Source of the DNA: Trileptium ribeirensis
Taxonomy: Eukaryota > Nematoda > Enoplea > Enoplida > Thoracostomopsidae
DNA: 64,000 nucleotides
Direction: 5' to 3'
NCBI GenBank assembly: GCA_030248225.1
Contig: JASANE010005281.1
Span: 35,980 to 99,979 of the forward strand
Positions 46,306 to 57,894 of this stretch are shown here, in pieces. Both the position numbers and the translations under genes were made by a program. Numbering within the stretch: the stretch's first letter is position 1; every line of letters starts with the position of its first letter. The notes below the pieces were generated by a model. The model had not been told where the DNA came from. It did no database searches and worked only from the letters and a program-made list of their open reading frames with translations.

Positions 46306-46529
46306 CTGCGCACTATAGCAAGTGCTGAATGTTATGTCTAGGTTGACTATAGCAAGACTGTACTATACTTTGCGCTATTGACGACAGGCTTTGAGGAGTA
46401 TAATTATGCGTTCACACATATATTTGTTTAATAAAAACATATATCTTCTATGCTTACATATGACAAGGCAGACAAGACGGTATAATATTCTTGCACGTTG
46501 TGTATAGATTATATATATCATAGGTGTTG

Positions 46530-46780
46530 AATGTCCGTCTGATTAGGGGAGGTAGACTGTCATCGGGGGACCTGAGGGTGGTAGAGGGTAGGCCTTCCTT
46601 CCAACATTTTGCTCATTTTATCCCAATTGTTGCTAAGTTTTGCTAATATATTGCACGCGCTATCGGCGCGCTGAGTGGGGAGTCATTGGGAGAGTGGGGT
46701 TTGCGAAGTCTTGAGCGGATAAACATGGCTTGGAGGATCCGACCCTTAAGGAGGGGAATCCCATACCCCATATCGACACC
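46530..46780. repeat. GC-rich/A-tract dispersed repeat, copy 5
   Basis: GC-rich head 46540-46600, AT modules 46600-46650 (CTCATTTTATCCCAATTGTTGC), GC-rich tail 46650-46770. Orientation as at 14.2 kb. Confidence 0.45.
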
Positions 46781-46854
46781 TTGATCTATACGTCAAAAAG
46801 TGTTAGTAGAGTATTTATAATTCACTTGCTATACAATAGTAAGCGCATAGACTA

Positions 46855-47025
46855 CAGCCGGCCGAGTGACGCCCATAACTGTTGACCGGCAACTTTCGCA
46901 ACTGCTGCTGGCAGAAAATTGTTAACAGCCGGCCTACAAATTTGCGACAGTTAACGGCCTGCCGTCCGGCAACCGAGGATTGCTTGCTTCACGGCCGGCC
47001 GATGGATTTCACGGCCGTTGCCCAA
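46855..47025 (+). repeat. GCCGGCCG-rich internal repeat
   Basis: Several copies of GCCGGCC(G/T) and GTTAACxGCCGGCC-like units (46855, 46930, 46993) with GACCGGCAAC and TCCGGCAACC. The 64-codon frame here follows the repeat and has no domain. Confidence 0.4.
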
Positions 47026-47421
47026 AACTATTTGCTAAGATATAATTATTGGAAAAGTAGCAACTCCTTTTGCTAATGTATTGTTGAGTCCAAGATACAA
47101 AAACTAGTTTAACATGGAGACCACAATTTCGTCCTAATGACTGACGTGCTTTATAAAAATTGTCTTGCTAAAATTTTATTCCGAATGTCAATGCTGAAAA
47201 TAATTCTTAAATAATGATGAAAAATATATGAAGATGAATCGTATTTGGCAAACTGGCAACTACAAGTAGAAGTATCTGCGAACCCTTTAATGCTCACTGA
47301 AGGTAAATAGACCCATTGTAGATTGTGTTGGGTTTGTGTTAACTGAATTTGTCGCGTGGTTAGTTGTTGGCTTGCTTTGCGACGTTTCTTCAGAAACCGA
47401 GTAACGTTTATTGTAAGCGAG

Positions 47422-47942
47422 TAAACTTAAGGTGACCCCGCCAACCATCCGATTTTGTAATTTTATATAAAAATTGCTACGCAACGCCTATTGGCCAATT
47501 GAAATTTGGCGTAAAAGTGTTCTCGAACACACGGCTGGCGATTGAAATATAGCCATTTTCGGTTCGTGATAATTCAACTAAAATTACTTAAGCTTTGAGA
47601 TAGCAAATTTATCGAATATGAATTAAACCGATTTGTTCGCGCACACTAACAGCTTAACTACTGAAACTATTTGCTTGTGACGTCACTTTTTCATTAAATT
47701 TGTTCGCGACCATGAAATAATTCAGATTTAAATGATTAGGCATTAATGAACCGAATTTCTGCAAATTGAAAACACCGAAATTCTGTTTGAACTCTATGTA
47801 TAATTTCTGGCAATTGGATTTGATTTTGTCAATTTTTGGTTTGGGAAAAGCGTATGAACTTCAGCCATTTTCTGTAACAAGAGTTTGCGATTCGATATTG
47901 GTTATTACAAAATAGGATGGTTGGTGGGTCACCTTAAGTTTA
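47422..47942. mobile_element. MITE-like element with 38/39-bp terminal inverted repeats
   Basis: Left end 47422-47460 (TAAACTTAAGGTGACCCCGC...) is the inverse of the right end 47905-47942 (...GTGGGTCACCTTAAGTTTA), with about two mismatches and one base of length difference. Total 521 bp, no ORF. TTAA flanks GGTGACC at both ends, consistent with a TTAA target, but the palindrome extends beyond TTAA, so the true termini are uncertain. The interior contains TCGAACACACGGC and ATTGGATTTGATTTTG motifs shared with 48716-49135. Confidence 0.75.
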
Positions 47943-48134
47943 TTCACGCATAGGAAAAAGAGAAAAGTTTACTAGTCAGAAATTATGTACATAAGAATAA
48001 AAAACCATGTCATGAAGCCCTACAAAGGAAATAACATATAAATCTGCTAGTATAAGCCAAAAGTTCAAAAAGACACACTATCAAGAAATGTTGCGAAATG
48101 AATCACTAATAACGTTATACATTTAATCGAAAAC

Positions 48135-48715
48135 CCAGAGGTGTGATTGTCAGTTCAACAATTTTATTGAAATATTTAACGAAAACTTCAGATCTTAACC
48201 TAGTTTTAAGCCGACACAATAACCTAAAAACTTATTTCTTGAAAACAGTAATGGGCTCTTCATTTTTGCCTTCAATATTTAGCATGCATCGACATTTCCA
48301 GATAGAAAACTGTGCATATTGAATTACCCAATTATCACATATTTGGTTACATGGACATTTTATTTTTTACCCAGTATTAAATCCGCTGTCTCTAACACTC
48401 GTATTTCCGAGACTCTCCGCAACCACGGTGTTATTTCAGAGAAGAAGTTATAAGCACGCAAACAATAAATAAACACATGAGGCTTGTGTTCTACAAGCTC
48501 TATGCCTATACATGCGCAATACGGACATGTGTTTTCAGTTTCTGTAAACGATAAAATTCTATTATTAGTATAAAGACGTTTATGCCTAAGTTTATAATGC
48601 AAATCTCTCACTTTACACTCAACATTTTTGTCCACTCCCACGATTTTTGCAAAAGGCACCTCAACCACCAGTATTTGTGCCCAAAAAAGACCCAGCAATT
48701 CCATTTTCACGCACA
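48135..48715 (-). pseudogene. L1/Tx1-like LINE ORF2 C-terminal fragment
   Basis: Minus strand: VRDLHYKLRHKRLYTNNRIL, then the cysteine-histidine motif TCPYCACIGIELVEHKPHVF with C later, and a hydrophobic/aromatic run (AYNFFSEITPWL). This is the RT-associated zinc-binding C-terminus seen in L1/Tx1-type LINEs (x-D-[FL]-x-[YW]-[RK]-L ... C-x2-C ... E-x2-x-H-x-[FL]-x-x-C). A stop at 48369 interrupts the reading; related sequence (DNWVIQYAQFSIWKCRC) continues to about 48140. The RT core is absent (5' truncated). Confidence 0.65.
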
Positions 48716-49140
48716 AATTTAAAGGAGCCCCAGAAACCATCTTGTTTTGAAATTTCACATAACAATGTCACACTTTTTGGTCAATTGAAGCTCGTGGCAA
48801 AGCTGTTCGTGAACACACTGCTTTGCGATTGAAATCTAGCTATTTTACGTAAATTGTTGTTCATATAGCGAAAATACAAATTACCTAAATTTTTGAGAAC
48901 AAAAGTTTGTCTTAATTTAAATTAAGCTAGTTTTGTTAAAAGCTTAATAAGATCGATTTGATTGAGATATCAGTATTACACTGAGTTTTTTCGCGAACAC
49001 TGTATAATCCATATGCAAACCTAATAGGCATTTAGGGAGCCGAATATCTGGAAGTTCGTGGGCAAGGTATACCTAATTTCGGGCACTTGGATTTGATTTT
49101 GGCAATTTTCGGTTAGCGAAAAACCGAAACACAAGTTTTT
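48716..49140. mobile_element. Second, truncated copy of the 47.4-kb MITE
   Basis: Begins TTTAAAGGAGCCCCAGAAACC, aligning with the left end TTAAGGTGACCCCGCCAACC. It then shares GTTC(G/T)(T/C)GAACACAC..CTG.CGATTGAAAT, AGGCATTxAxGxAxCCGAAT and TGGATTTGATTTTG(T/G)CAATTTT in the same order and similar spacing. No right TIR is visible, so it is 3'-truncated. It directly abuts the LINE tail at 48715. Confidence 0.55.
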
Positions 49141-49149
49141 TTTATAAAT

Positions 49150-51200
49150 TTCTTATAGCATAATAAACAGCAAATCAGCTATTGTTAAATGCTAAAAGTT
49201 CTAGTCATCTTAAAAGTTTCTACTAGACAAAAGTGATTTTTTTGGCTATTTACAGGTCTGGTTGGCGTTACATTCTGTAACTTGCGAAACTATCATATAG
49301 TAATGTATTGTTGCAGGAGGGTTGCGAGAAGCATCTCGATCCATGTGATATGTTTTAGCTTTATTAGCACACTTCATTTCGGAATTAAAGAAAAATGTCG
49401 GCTTGGTAGGTCAATAGTTAGAGCAAATGTGCGATGTTTTTGTTGTTTTCGAGAGAAGCTGGTAACATGTGCGGCAGTCAGGGCATTTGTTAATTGTTGG
49501 CGGTTCCATAATATTATGGAGTTAACTAAATATTACAGCCACCGGAGCTGCAACGCGCAACGACAAATAATAAACAAGTTACCACTACGACTTAGTATTT
49601 TACTGCTCATATTTTGCTCGCTCACTAAGGGCAACAGTTTAAAAGTATAATTTACTTATATATGGTAATTATGATTATAAATTATATTTAATATATTATA
49701 CACAATAGTGTTACTGCAAAAGCAAATATGTACAATTTCAAAAAAAGCAACTTATAGGAAAACCAGCTTCTACGTAAAAGGTTCTAAATTTGTACTCTTT
49801 TGCATATTGACCATGATTTCATACCTGTAAACGAATTGCATTCAGTCAGTACTTATCAGGGCTCAAAGTTGATGTCTTACTGTCCTCATCAATGGATCAA
49901 AATCTGAAGTCTCACATATGATTCACAATCCGTACAATCCTCAAATGTTGTGAATAAAAATACTACTATCGTAAACACAATTTTGATTTATTATTTGTTT
50001 TAGAGATGATAGTATACATATGTTTTACACATTGAGTCGGAGTCTGGAGAGTACTGCCGAACTTCGGAGTCTCTTATTTTGTATGAGATTTCGTATCAAC
50101 GCGAAGTGTCACAGTATTGGTTCAGGTGCATAAAATGGTGCAGAAAAAATTCCAATTACCAGTTTCCAACAATATTTTAATTAAACATCCGAAATGACTA
50201 TTTTCACACCATATCAATACGAAAAGTAAGCCAAATGTGTTCAGTAAGACGAATTTTGAAAATGTATTACATTTGTATATAATTCTTGTCATTAATTCCA
50301 CCAAGTTTTGCATTATCCATTGGGTCTGAAAGGTTAGGGCGTGGCTGTCAAACTATATTTCGATAAATTAAAACATCTGAGCAGTTGGGTTTACTAGACT
50401 AGTCGACCTCCGCATTATTCCAGCTTAAACAAAAAACAGGACATGTGCTACATTTGGACTTAAAAAGCTGGAAATAGATTGTAGGAAATATCGGATGAAA
50501 AGTTCGGAAAAGTTAGAATATAGTGAATTTTATCCCAACCCTTAATTTTCGATCTCAATATTTTCTGATGTTTTGTGCATTTGTGTTCGCTGTTAATTTC
50601 AGCATTAGTTTATAGCAATTCCCTTGCGATCCATGCAAGATCTTTAAAAATGGAGGGACCGCCAAAAAATGGAGGCTGCTGATTATTGGAATTAATTTTG
50701 TGCTGTTTTTCACAATCGTCAGTAAAAAGTTGGGCGAGGGGGGGCTGGGTGTCTCAATATCAATCCTGCACATTTTACAGAGCCCCTGGACCATATGGTT
50801 CATGTCTCTAGGTTGTGCAGTGTAGTCTATGTATAATAAGTTCTGTTCCCGCAAGCTGCTCTTCATTCGAAATGTATACCTCATCCATTTATAATCGTTT
50901 TGGTAATAAAATAGTAGACAGAATATTTTTTTGTGACAAATTTCATTAAAATTTCACAGCATACGACTTTGGTGTTTCCGATACATTTAGAAGCAATTAT
51001 ATCGGTCCCCAGCAATGCTAATCTTAGCTTAGTCAAAATAAGTATGTATGTTTCAAAGTATAAATGCTGTAAGATTATTCGTCAATCCGTTAACATTTAC
51101 ATCTGAAAATGTTTTCAGTTCTACTCGCATATTCAACGTATCAAAAAATATCAATAATGCATATAAATTAAAAATGGATACAAAATTAACCATACATGCT
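49150..51200. other. AT-rich; one unassigned open frame
   Basis: A 122-codon + frame at 49282-49650 is Cys/Arg-rich but shows no regular spacing or family motif. Nothing else is recognised. Confidence 0.35.
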
Positions 51201-51209
51201 CAATGTTCG

Positions 51210-51830
51210 AAGATAGACGGTTCCCAGGGGAGGATCAGCCTTTGACCTCCCTCAGGGCGCACCAGCGCGGGGGGCTATTCAGATGCCTTATTGTGGATGA
51301 TCCGCTATGCCTGTATGAACATGTATGAATATTAGCACATACAAATCATGACAATCAATATATCATCAAAAATCAACATGATAAATATAATAAAGAAATG
51401 CACCGAAAAAGTGAGCTCTTAAATATATATCATACATGCTCACGATTCGAGGTTTCAGGTCGCAGCCGGGGTGTGGGGGTCGTCTCGATGGTGTAGATGC
51501 CATTCGGGGGGAGGTCGTCAGGGGGAACCCTGACAAAAAGTGCCGCTACCCCGTTGCACCCTTATTTTTACCAAATTTCGTTTATTTTTGCGAAACTCAC
51601 TGCGCAGCGGGTCGCGAAGGAGTGGATTTGGAGCCACAGGTTGTAGTGTTGTACGCTAAGGGGGTAGCCCAAGGCCTTGGGGGTTCCAGGAATTTGGGGC
51701 GGGGGGGTGGTAGCCCCCTGAACTCCTGCGTCGGCATGTATGAATATACATCATCAAAAATCATCCAGATAAATATAAAAAAGAAAGGCACGGAGAAAGT
51801 AAGCTGTCAGATATATACTGCCAATAGAAA
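51210..51830. repeat. GC-rich/A-tract repeat copies 6 and 7, with a duplicated tail
   Basis: Two GC-rich blocks (51220-51310 and 51440-51720) are each followed by a related AT tail: GTATGAATAT...CATCAAAAATCA...GATAAATATAA...AAGAAA(T/G)GCACxGA(A/G)AAAGT at 51322-51425 and 51738-51810. The paired tails suggest a two-unit insertion. The 157-codon + frame at 51436-51909 runs through this repeat. Confidence 0.55.
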
Positions 51831-52299
51831 AAGATTTTGCACTGGGTTTGAATTACCTACATTTCAGTGCATACCGGTGCTCTTAAATACTTTAATTCTG
51901 AAATTATAAATTTATGTTTCTTATGCGGCGTACAAAAAACAAATATTTCTTTTTTAGTTATCCAAATATAGGAACGTAACTATCGATGTATAATTGAAGC
52001 GGTAACGTGCAGCCTCCATTGGCACTATTTAAGCTATGCTTATCCGTATGTAAATACAGTGATTTGCATTTACGAAATTTTATTTATGACTATTTACGCA
52101 TCAAAGATTATAATTTATTTGCTTTCAAGTACGACTTATGTCAAAAACAAATTAATGAATAACTTTAGATTTAGCAAGCGGTTGCAATTAGCCCAACAGA
52201 GTAATAATATTTCGTTTTCGACTTAAACAATATTGATGTCCTTTTTTATATTTCATGTGTCAAATAATGTAAGTAAAAATATTCAAGGCCTCGTTTCAA

Positions 52300-52596
52300 T
52301 GTTGTCAGACAAAAGGGTATGTACGGTAAAAAGTCGGATAAACATGCAATTGGCACTAGGTGACAATCCGGGTTATTATGCCGAAGCATTGTCTGTAGGC
52401 TAGCCATAATGATTGCCCTTTACACCACCCATCATCTTATCCGCCTAGACCAAAGTCTGGTACCTGTTTAACGCATAGGTACTGCGAAGCAATTGTGGCT
52501 GAGTCCCTTGCACAAGGAGATTAGCGCGACCACTGGATTCGAAGACTTGACTTCAGGATTATGAAGCAGGCGCTCTAACCACTCGGCCACGCTTCC
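52300..52596 (-). repeat. tRNA-derived SINE, Met/Leu-like head
   Basis: Minus strand: starts GGAAGCG at 52596, A box TGGCCGAGTGG at 52579-52589, anticodon-loop-like CTTCATAATC, B box TCTTCGAATCC at 52535-52545, 34 bp below the A box. The 3' arm does not pair with GGAAGCG, so it is not a functional tRNA. A GC-richer body of about 230 bp follows (to about 52300), the layout of a tRNA-class SINE. Confidence 0.65.
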
Positions 52597-52619
52597 AGAT
52601 GTACGGGGTCTACTTGGCA

Positions 52620-53380
52620 TTATAGTAAGGATACAAATTCACAAAATCTGTTCACGAAATAACACCAAACTGGATGGAAGGAAAATGGTTGATAATTGTA
52701 ACATAGTAACTTGTATCATAATTTTGCACTTATTAATCTCCATTTTAAACCAACACTGCAACTTTAAAAATGAGCTTGTATTTAATTTTGTCATCAAATA
52801 TAATAAGATTTCGTTAGCATTATGAGCAATGTAACAGTATAAGGCATGTATAATCGAATTTCAGCTACCAGTAGATTTGTGTAAAAATGACACAATATAA
52901 GACAAAAACACAAACAAAATGTAAAGTAAAAATGTACAATTTTATGCGACTTACAAAGAACCCGCTTTATAGTTCATAGTTAAAAATTCATTTCAGATAT
53001 GTAATAGGAAACAAGCGCCACATTCTCGCTCAGCTTATCTCTATTCTACTCTACCACGGACAATCAAGATGCAATTAAAGAGATGCCCCGCAATTTTGAC
53101 TTTTGACACTAGTTTTTGTGCTTTACATGTTTCAATGAAAACCACTCTCGATAACTGCTATTTTAAATACACACATAAATAAGCCAAAAATTAAATTTTG
53201 TCATCGAAGTGCAAGTTGTTGTTTCCATAAGTACATGCGACCTTAATTCACCACTCATTATTATTTGAAGCGATTACGTCAATGATAATGGCACCCTTAG
53301 AATTGAAAGACATTGAAAGAGATTCACATAAAAGAAATCAGGCAACTGGGAATGATTTTACATAAAAGAGTGTGGGGTGG
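52620..53380. other. AT-rich, no gene seen
   Basis: No coding, RNA or repeat feature supported. Confidence 0.4.
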
Positions 53381-53384
53381 GTCG

Positions 53385-53770
53385 AGCTAAGATAAAAGTA
53401 TCCGGGAGGCAAGCTAAAACAAAACAAAATAAAAGGGCTACATATGATTAACTCTGGGAGGAGGGTGGGCACAAGCTAGGATAATATTATATGGGGGCAA
53501 ACTATGATAAAGCAGATATGGGGGCAAGAAAGGTCAAACACATCAGTTGCATTGGTTCCCATAGGGGTGAAGTGTTACCCTCTAAAGATCTGACTTCTCT
53601 CAAACCATATAAATCAACCCTCAAGCTATATGTACTTTATCCGCAAGAAAATTTTGGGAAAACTAACAAAAATTGGTGAAAATCTGGGAACATTGACATA
53701 TCTGCGCTTTTATTTTCCGTAGGCTGCTGGGTGGGGATAATGAAGGGCATGCTCCTCCAGCTTGATTTCT
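53385..53770. repeat. GC-rich/A-tract repeat, copy 8, with a GGGGCAAGCTA-like series
   Basis: A degenerate series GGGxGGxxxxxAGCTA(A/G)GATAA recurs at about 53375, 53404, 53461 and 53493, followed by AAAATTTTGGGAAAACTAAC modules (53648-53695) and a GC-rich end (53715-53760). Confidence 0.45.
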
Positions 53771-53779
53771 TGAGGTACT

Positions 53780-54840
53780 AAACCAACTGTACTGCCTATT
53801 CCCATATTCCTGATAGAAATAATTCTATTCCACTAAACGAAAAACAAGTATTTCCGATATAATGTGTTTCCAAAGAGTATAAAAAGGTAGGCAAATAATA
53901 TGCATACGCTTGAAACAAATCAATAAAATCGATACGTTCTGTTAAACTCGATGTTTACAGTTAATAAGCGCGGTGTCAGATCTAAACGTATAAGTAATCA
54001 GTCATATCCCCGTATGGTATTGCAATGCAGATTGTGGGATGGGACAATATGAAATCCATTTTGTTCAGAAGTTTGATCTATCATAGTCCGGCATATAGCG
54101 TAAAGCAAGTGTGACGTGTGTTAGCTAAAATATAATAAACGAGAAGTGTTTAAATGCTTGCATTTGGCAAAAAGTCTAAGAACGTTGAAGTGCGAATCGT
54201 CAAACTTGTATGCAGCGAACCCCATCTAATAAAACGAGCAACAGAAATATTGTATCCTCTAAGCCATAACCTGGTTTTAAGGATAACAATAATGTTGTTA
54301 AGTTAAAAATTAAATAAAGTACAGGTTTAATAGAATCACAATCCAACTAGATTAACGCTCGTATGATTTTTAATGTTAACAAATAAATATGTCAAAACGA
54401 ATAATGATACTTGAACTATTGACACTGCAGTAGTTTACCAGGCAGAACCAAACCAGCAAGGAAATTTCAATCTGGAATTTACGGTTTGTAATTAATTGCT
54501 TTTCTAATCAATTAATTTGTAACTGCGGCCAAAGCAAACAAAAGCGGTATTTTATCATTATTTTTATTTACTTAACAACATCAAACAAGTCAAAAGGTTA
54601 TTAGCAACCTTATAGTCAGCGTAGCGAGGTTTTCCAACGCTTTAGTTTATAAGCATCAACTCGGGATGCTCTTAAGAGTAACTACATTTACAGCTTAACC
54701 GGACAATGCGAAAGGGTTAATGTATTTATTTCATTTATATTGGACACAATTGGGTTTGCAATCCATGTACTAAAATATAAATGCAGAGAAAACAAACTGT
54801 TTTATTCCCAACAGAAAAACGTAAGCCAAAGTTTGACAGA
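53780..54840. other. AT-rich, no gene seen
   Basis: No feature supported. Confidence 0.4.
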
Positions 54841-54846
54841 TACTGT

Positions 54847-55200
54847 TGTGGCTTGTAACGTAACCTTTCTCTTAAATTCATAACCGAACAGCGATATCAC
54901 AAAATCAACTTCAAACCGCAGATCTGTCATTCAGAGTTGCACAATGCTAGGATAAGCGGAAGATCCCTTGGTTTTTGAATGTTTTGCAGTTGTTTAGCTC
55001 TGCTTGATCGAAGCTACTTAACTGTGGCTTATAACGCAACCTTTCTCTTAAATCCATAACCGAACAGCGATATCACAAAATCAACATCTATCGGCAGATC
55101 TGTCATTTAGAGTTGCACAATGCTAGGATCAGCGAAAGATACCTTGGTTTTTGAATGTTCTCTAGTTGTTTAGCTCTATTTGATCGAAGCTACTTAAACA
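54847..55200. repeat. 176-bp tandem duplication
   Basis: TGTGGCTT(G/A)TAACG starts at 54847 and 55023. The two units of about 176 bp are roughly 90% alike, sharing CGATATCACAAAATCAAC, CAGATCTGTCATT and GATCGAAGCTACTTAA. No open frame runs through both units. Confidence 0.85.
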
Positions 55201-55215
55201 AACTGAAATTCTTAC

Positions 55216-55253
55216 CTCCTATTGGGTTTTAGTACACCGCGTAATTGTCTTAT
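55216..55253 (-). CDS. Possible small downstream exon
   Basis: Minus strand: acceptor AACCATTATTTAG, 38 nt open in phase 0 (IRQLRGVLKPNR plus 2 nt), strong donor GTAAGA. It could follow the exon at 55798-56012 if that exon ended upstream of its TGA. Too short to stand alone. Confidence 0.2.
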
Positions 55254-55797
55254 CTAAATAATGGTTAACAAGATTATATCTAAGCGAAGTAAGAAGTCCA
55301 TTACAATTTTATGCGTTTATCTAGGGACAATAAACGATATCTTGCAGCAAACGTTACAGTCCAAACGAATTCTAGAACTTATTGCAAAAAGATACAGTAA
55401 TAGCTACAGCATGTGGCTCCGATTCTTCCAAAATTTGAGGGATGTGAAAAAGGTATCCAATTTTCTTACCTGCTATATAATATTACTTTGAGCGCGTGTC
55501 ATGGCAGAAAAGAAAGCGTGAAATACGATAGCGACAGACATAAGTTTTATATTATAATAAATATTAGGATATTAACGAACAAAAATGGAAGATTTTTGAC
55601 CTATGACTTTAACCGTACGAACCTATACCGGCGGTCCTTTGACCGCCTATTAACACTAATTTTGGGCATGCATTCCTCAATCTTACCGTATCTGTGCCTA
55701 TGATTGCAAAAGCACATTTATGATATTGCTTACTTAGCACCGAAGTTATCCGATTTGCTAAAAATCTTTTATAGCTATTATTATACATAGGACTTAC

Positions 55798-56012
55798 TCA
55801 AACGCTAATGCCGGAAATGGCAGGAATGCCAACGGATTGAAGGACAAACAAGGGTTGGTAGACGTGGTTTCTTGCAATCTGAGATGACAGAATGGCTGCT
55901 GGATGGATAGATGCTTGCTGAGATAACGGAACGAACACTGCAGAAACTGGCGATACGGAAGAGACGACTTGGCCAGGAAGAACTTCGCGTTCAATGGATG
56001 TATATTGAATAT
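55798..56012 (-). CDS. Candidate exon of an unrecognised protein (third in chain)
   Basis: Minus strand: acceptor TTTTAAAATTGCAG, then 215 nt. With the 1-nt carry-over from the exon at 58990-59119 the frame is open for 70 codons (IQYTSIEREVLPGQVVSS, later SQQASIHPAAILSSQ and SVGIPAISGISV) to a TGA. The TGA is directly followed by GTAAGT, so either this is the final codon with a coincidental donor, or the real donor lies just before it. GC is clearly above the surroundings. Composition (Ser, Val, Ile, Gln, Pro) suits a low-complexity regulatory protein, but no domain is recognised. Confidence 0.4.
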
Positions 56013-56019
56013 CTGCAAT

Positions 56020-57110
56020 TTTAAAATCGCTCATTTAGTTGAATTTACACGATCAAGCAAACTTATTATTCCATTGATGAAAGTGATGCGGCAACTTTCT
56101 GTAACACTATGTTCGTTTATATGGCGTTCTTGCTATTCACTTGTGTTGTGAGTAGCATTAAGGATCAGAGAGACCAAATCCTTCGTTATAGCGCAGTAGT
56201 TAGTAAGCTCGACTGACAGCGAAAAACTTCGATTAGGTTCATCACACCGGCAACGGTTTGTTTAGCAACTCAAAATACAAACAATTTCAAGTAGGAGTAG
56301 CTTAAAACTGATAGCTATGTTTACGGTTTATATGATTTATAATGCATGTTGTAAAACTCTAAATGTGGTTGTTAATATAAGCGATGCAATGCTTTGCGCA
56401 AGACTTATCAAGACAAAAATCAACAGTGACAAATTAGTTTAGCCTTTATTAATTTTCGAATTCCGATTCTTACAGTATTGTGATAAAATAGAATTGCTAT
56501 AAAACCAATATTTAGTTGTGAAACTGTCTGCACTAACGTGAACACGATTGCGAAAGCAGGCTTCTTTAAAAAAATTTACAAGAATCGCGGGCAATCCACT
56601 TAAGTTCAGATCCCAAACATTTCCGTTCAAAAAATACAAAAAATATGAAACATGATGCCAAGGCCGATTCTAATGTGTAACGTCGCTGACAACATGGTGA
56701 AATACGGTGGAAACCCTTTAAATTCCAATGTTATATATGGTTCTGAGATAATTTAGAGCATGCAAAGTATAGTCTGACGTATACACTCGGTATCGATTTG
56801 AGTACGAAAACTTCCGAATATGGCAGCATTTTATAGCAAAACTCCAATGTTTCATTATTCATACTTAAGTGTTATGTTAATTATTGGCAGTTTCTATTGA
56901 GTGGTGTTAGTATAGCTTCTGAGACATATGTGTTTCATATTGCGAGTGCGAAAAAAGTTATAGTTGAAAAAATAATACGTATCAATTGTGCATAAATTAT
57001 TGCTAATTAACAACGTCCCAAATATTTTCAGGTTAAGATTGTCTACTAACGTACAACCCTATTGTCTAATATGTAACGTTCCTATAATCCTGTTATTAAC
57101 TTATATCATA
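56020..57110. other. AT-rich, intron-like
   Basis: Lies between candidate minus-strand exons. The 66-codon minus frame at 56439-56639 includes the VHVSADS stretch related to 46.2 kb. No further exon was found with confidence. Confidence 0.35.
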
Positions 57111-57119
57111 GGTCTAAAT

Positions 57120-57480
57120 GGATAGGGGAGCAGTGGGTTTAACCCCTAAGGATCAGATCCCCTAAGCCAAATCTGCCCCACTTTCCCTCCCCTGAAGTGT
57201 GCTACACTCCGCCCCGGCTCTCCGCCAAAAGCGACCAGAAATTTTAGCAAAATTACTCCATAACAGGGCGAAAATTCTCCAACTTTGCGATTAAACTGAA
57301 AAAATAGAGGAAATTAGGTAAAATTTGTCGGAATTAGGCAGAAATTATAAAGCATTTTAGTAAAATTGAGAAAAATTTGAGTTTGTAAAAATTTCCAAAT
57401 TTCCCCCCCCCCCGGCACGAGCCACCCCATAGACCATCATTCCCCTTCCCCAGCCGAGTATTTGCTATAGGTCACAACGA
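57120..57480. repeat. GC-rich/A-tract dispersed repeat, copy 9
   Basis: GC-rich head 57125-57235, module block 57238-57400 ending TTGAGAAAAATTTGAGTTTGTAAAAATTTCC (read in pieces at 57365-57395), a run of ten or so C at 57402-57412, and a GC-rich tail. Same order and orientation as the 43.4-kb copy. Confidence 0.6.
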
Positions 57481-57894
57481 GAATTATTTTTACGCTGCTC
57501 TTATCTCGGCTCGTTTTAGTCAAATGAAAAGCTATATATAAACATAATAAATATATATAAACGTCACCCACTCATCACATATGGCCCAAGTATATAAGCA
57601 CTGAAGTGAAGTGTAGGCCATGCCGTTCTCGGAGTACTAGGCCGTCGCATTAGCCTAAGCTTAGATATTTTATATGAGCGTTAGACTAATCTGAGAACTA
57701 AATCAAGAGACTGCCGACTCCCCCAATCCTTCCACTAAGATGTCCCACTCTAATTTTTTATCCGTTTCCAGCGTAGAGTGACACATTTGTTTACATTTCG
57801 TGGCGAGGGATTTCCCGAGTTTGTCGACCGGCGTGGGTTTGTACGCGGGTTGTTGTTTGTTTGCGTTGATAAGTTCCTTAAGGAACCTAGCAAC

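Noticed and set aside
46300..46306. TATAAAA on the minus strand as a promoter
   Set aside because: It lies at the edge of a coding-like, probably repetitive segment with no gene following in the expected position.
47287..47484. 65-codon minus frame resembling the one at 48360-48758 (QNRMVGG / QNKMVSG)
   Set aside because: The resemblance comes from the shared MITE left end, not from protein homology.
51436..51909. 157-codon + frame
   Set aside because: Runs through the GC-rich head and tail of the dispersed repeat; no domain.
52535..52596. Functional tRNA gene
   Set aside because: A and B boxes are present but the 5' and 3' acceptor arms do not pair; SINE head is the better reading.
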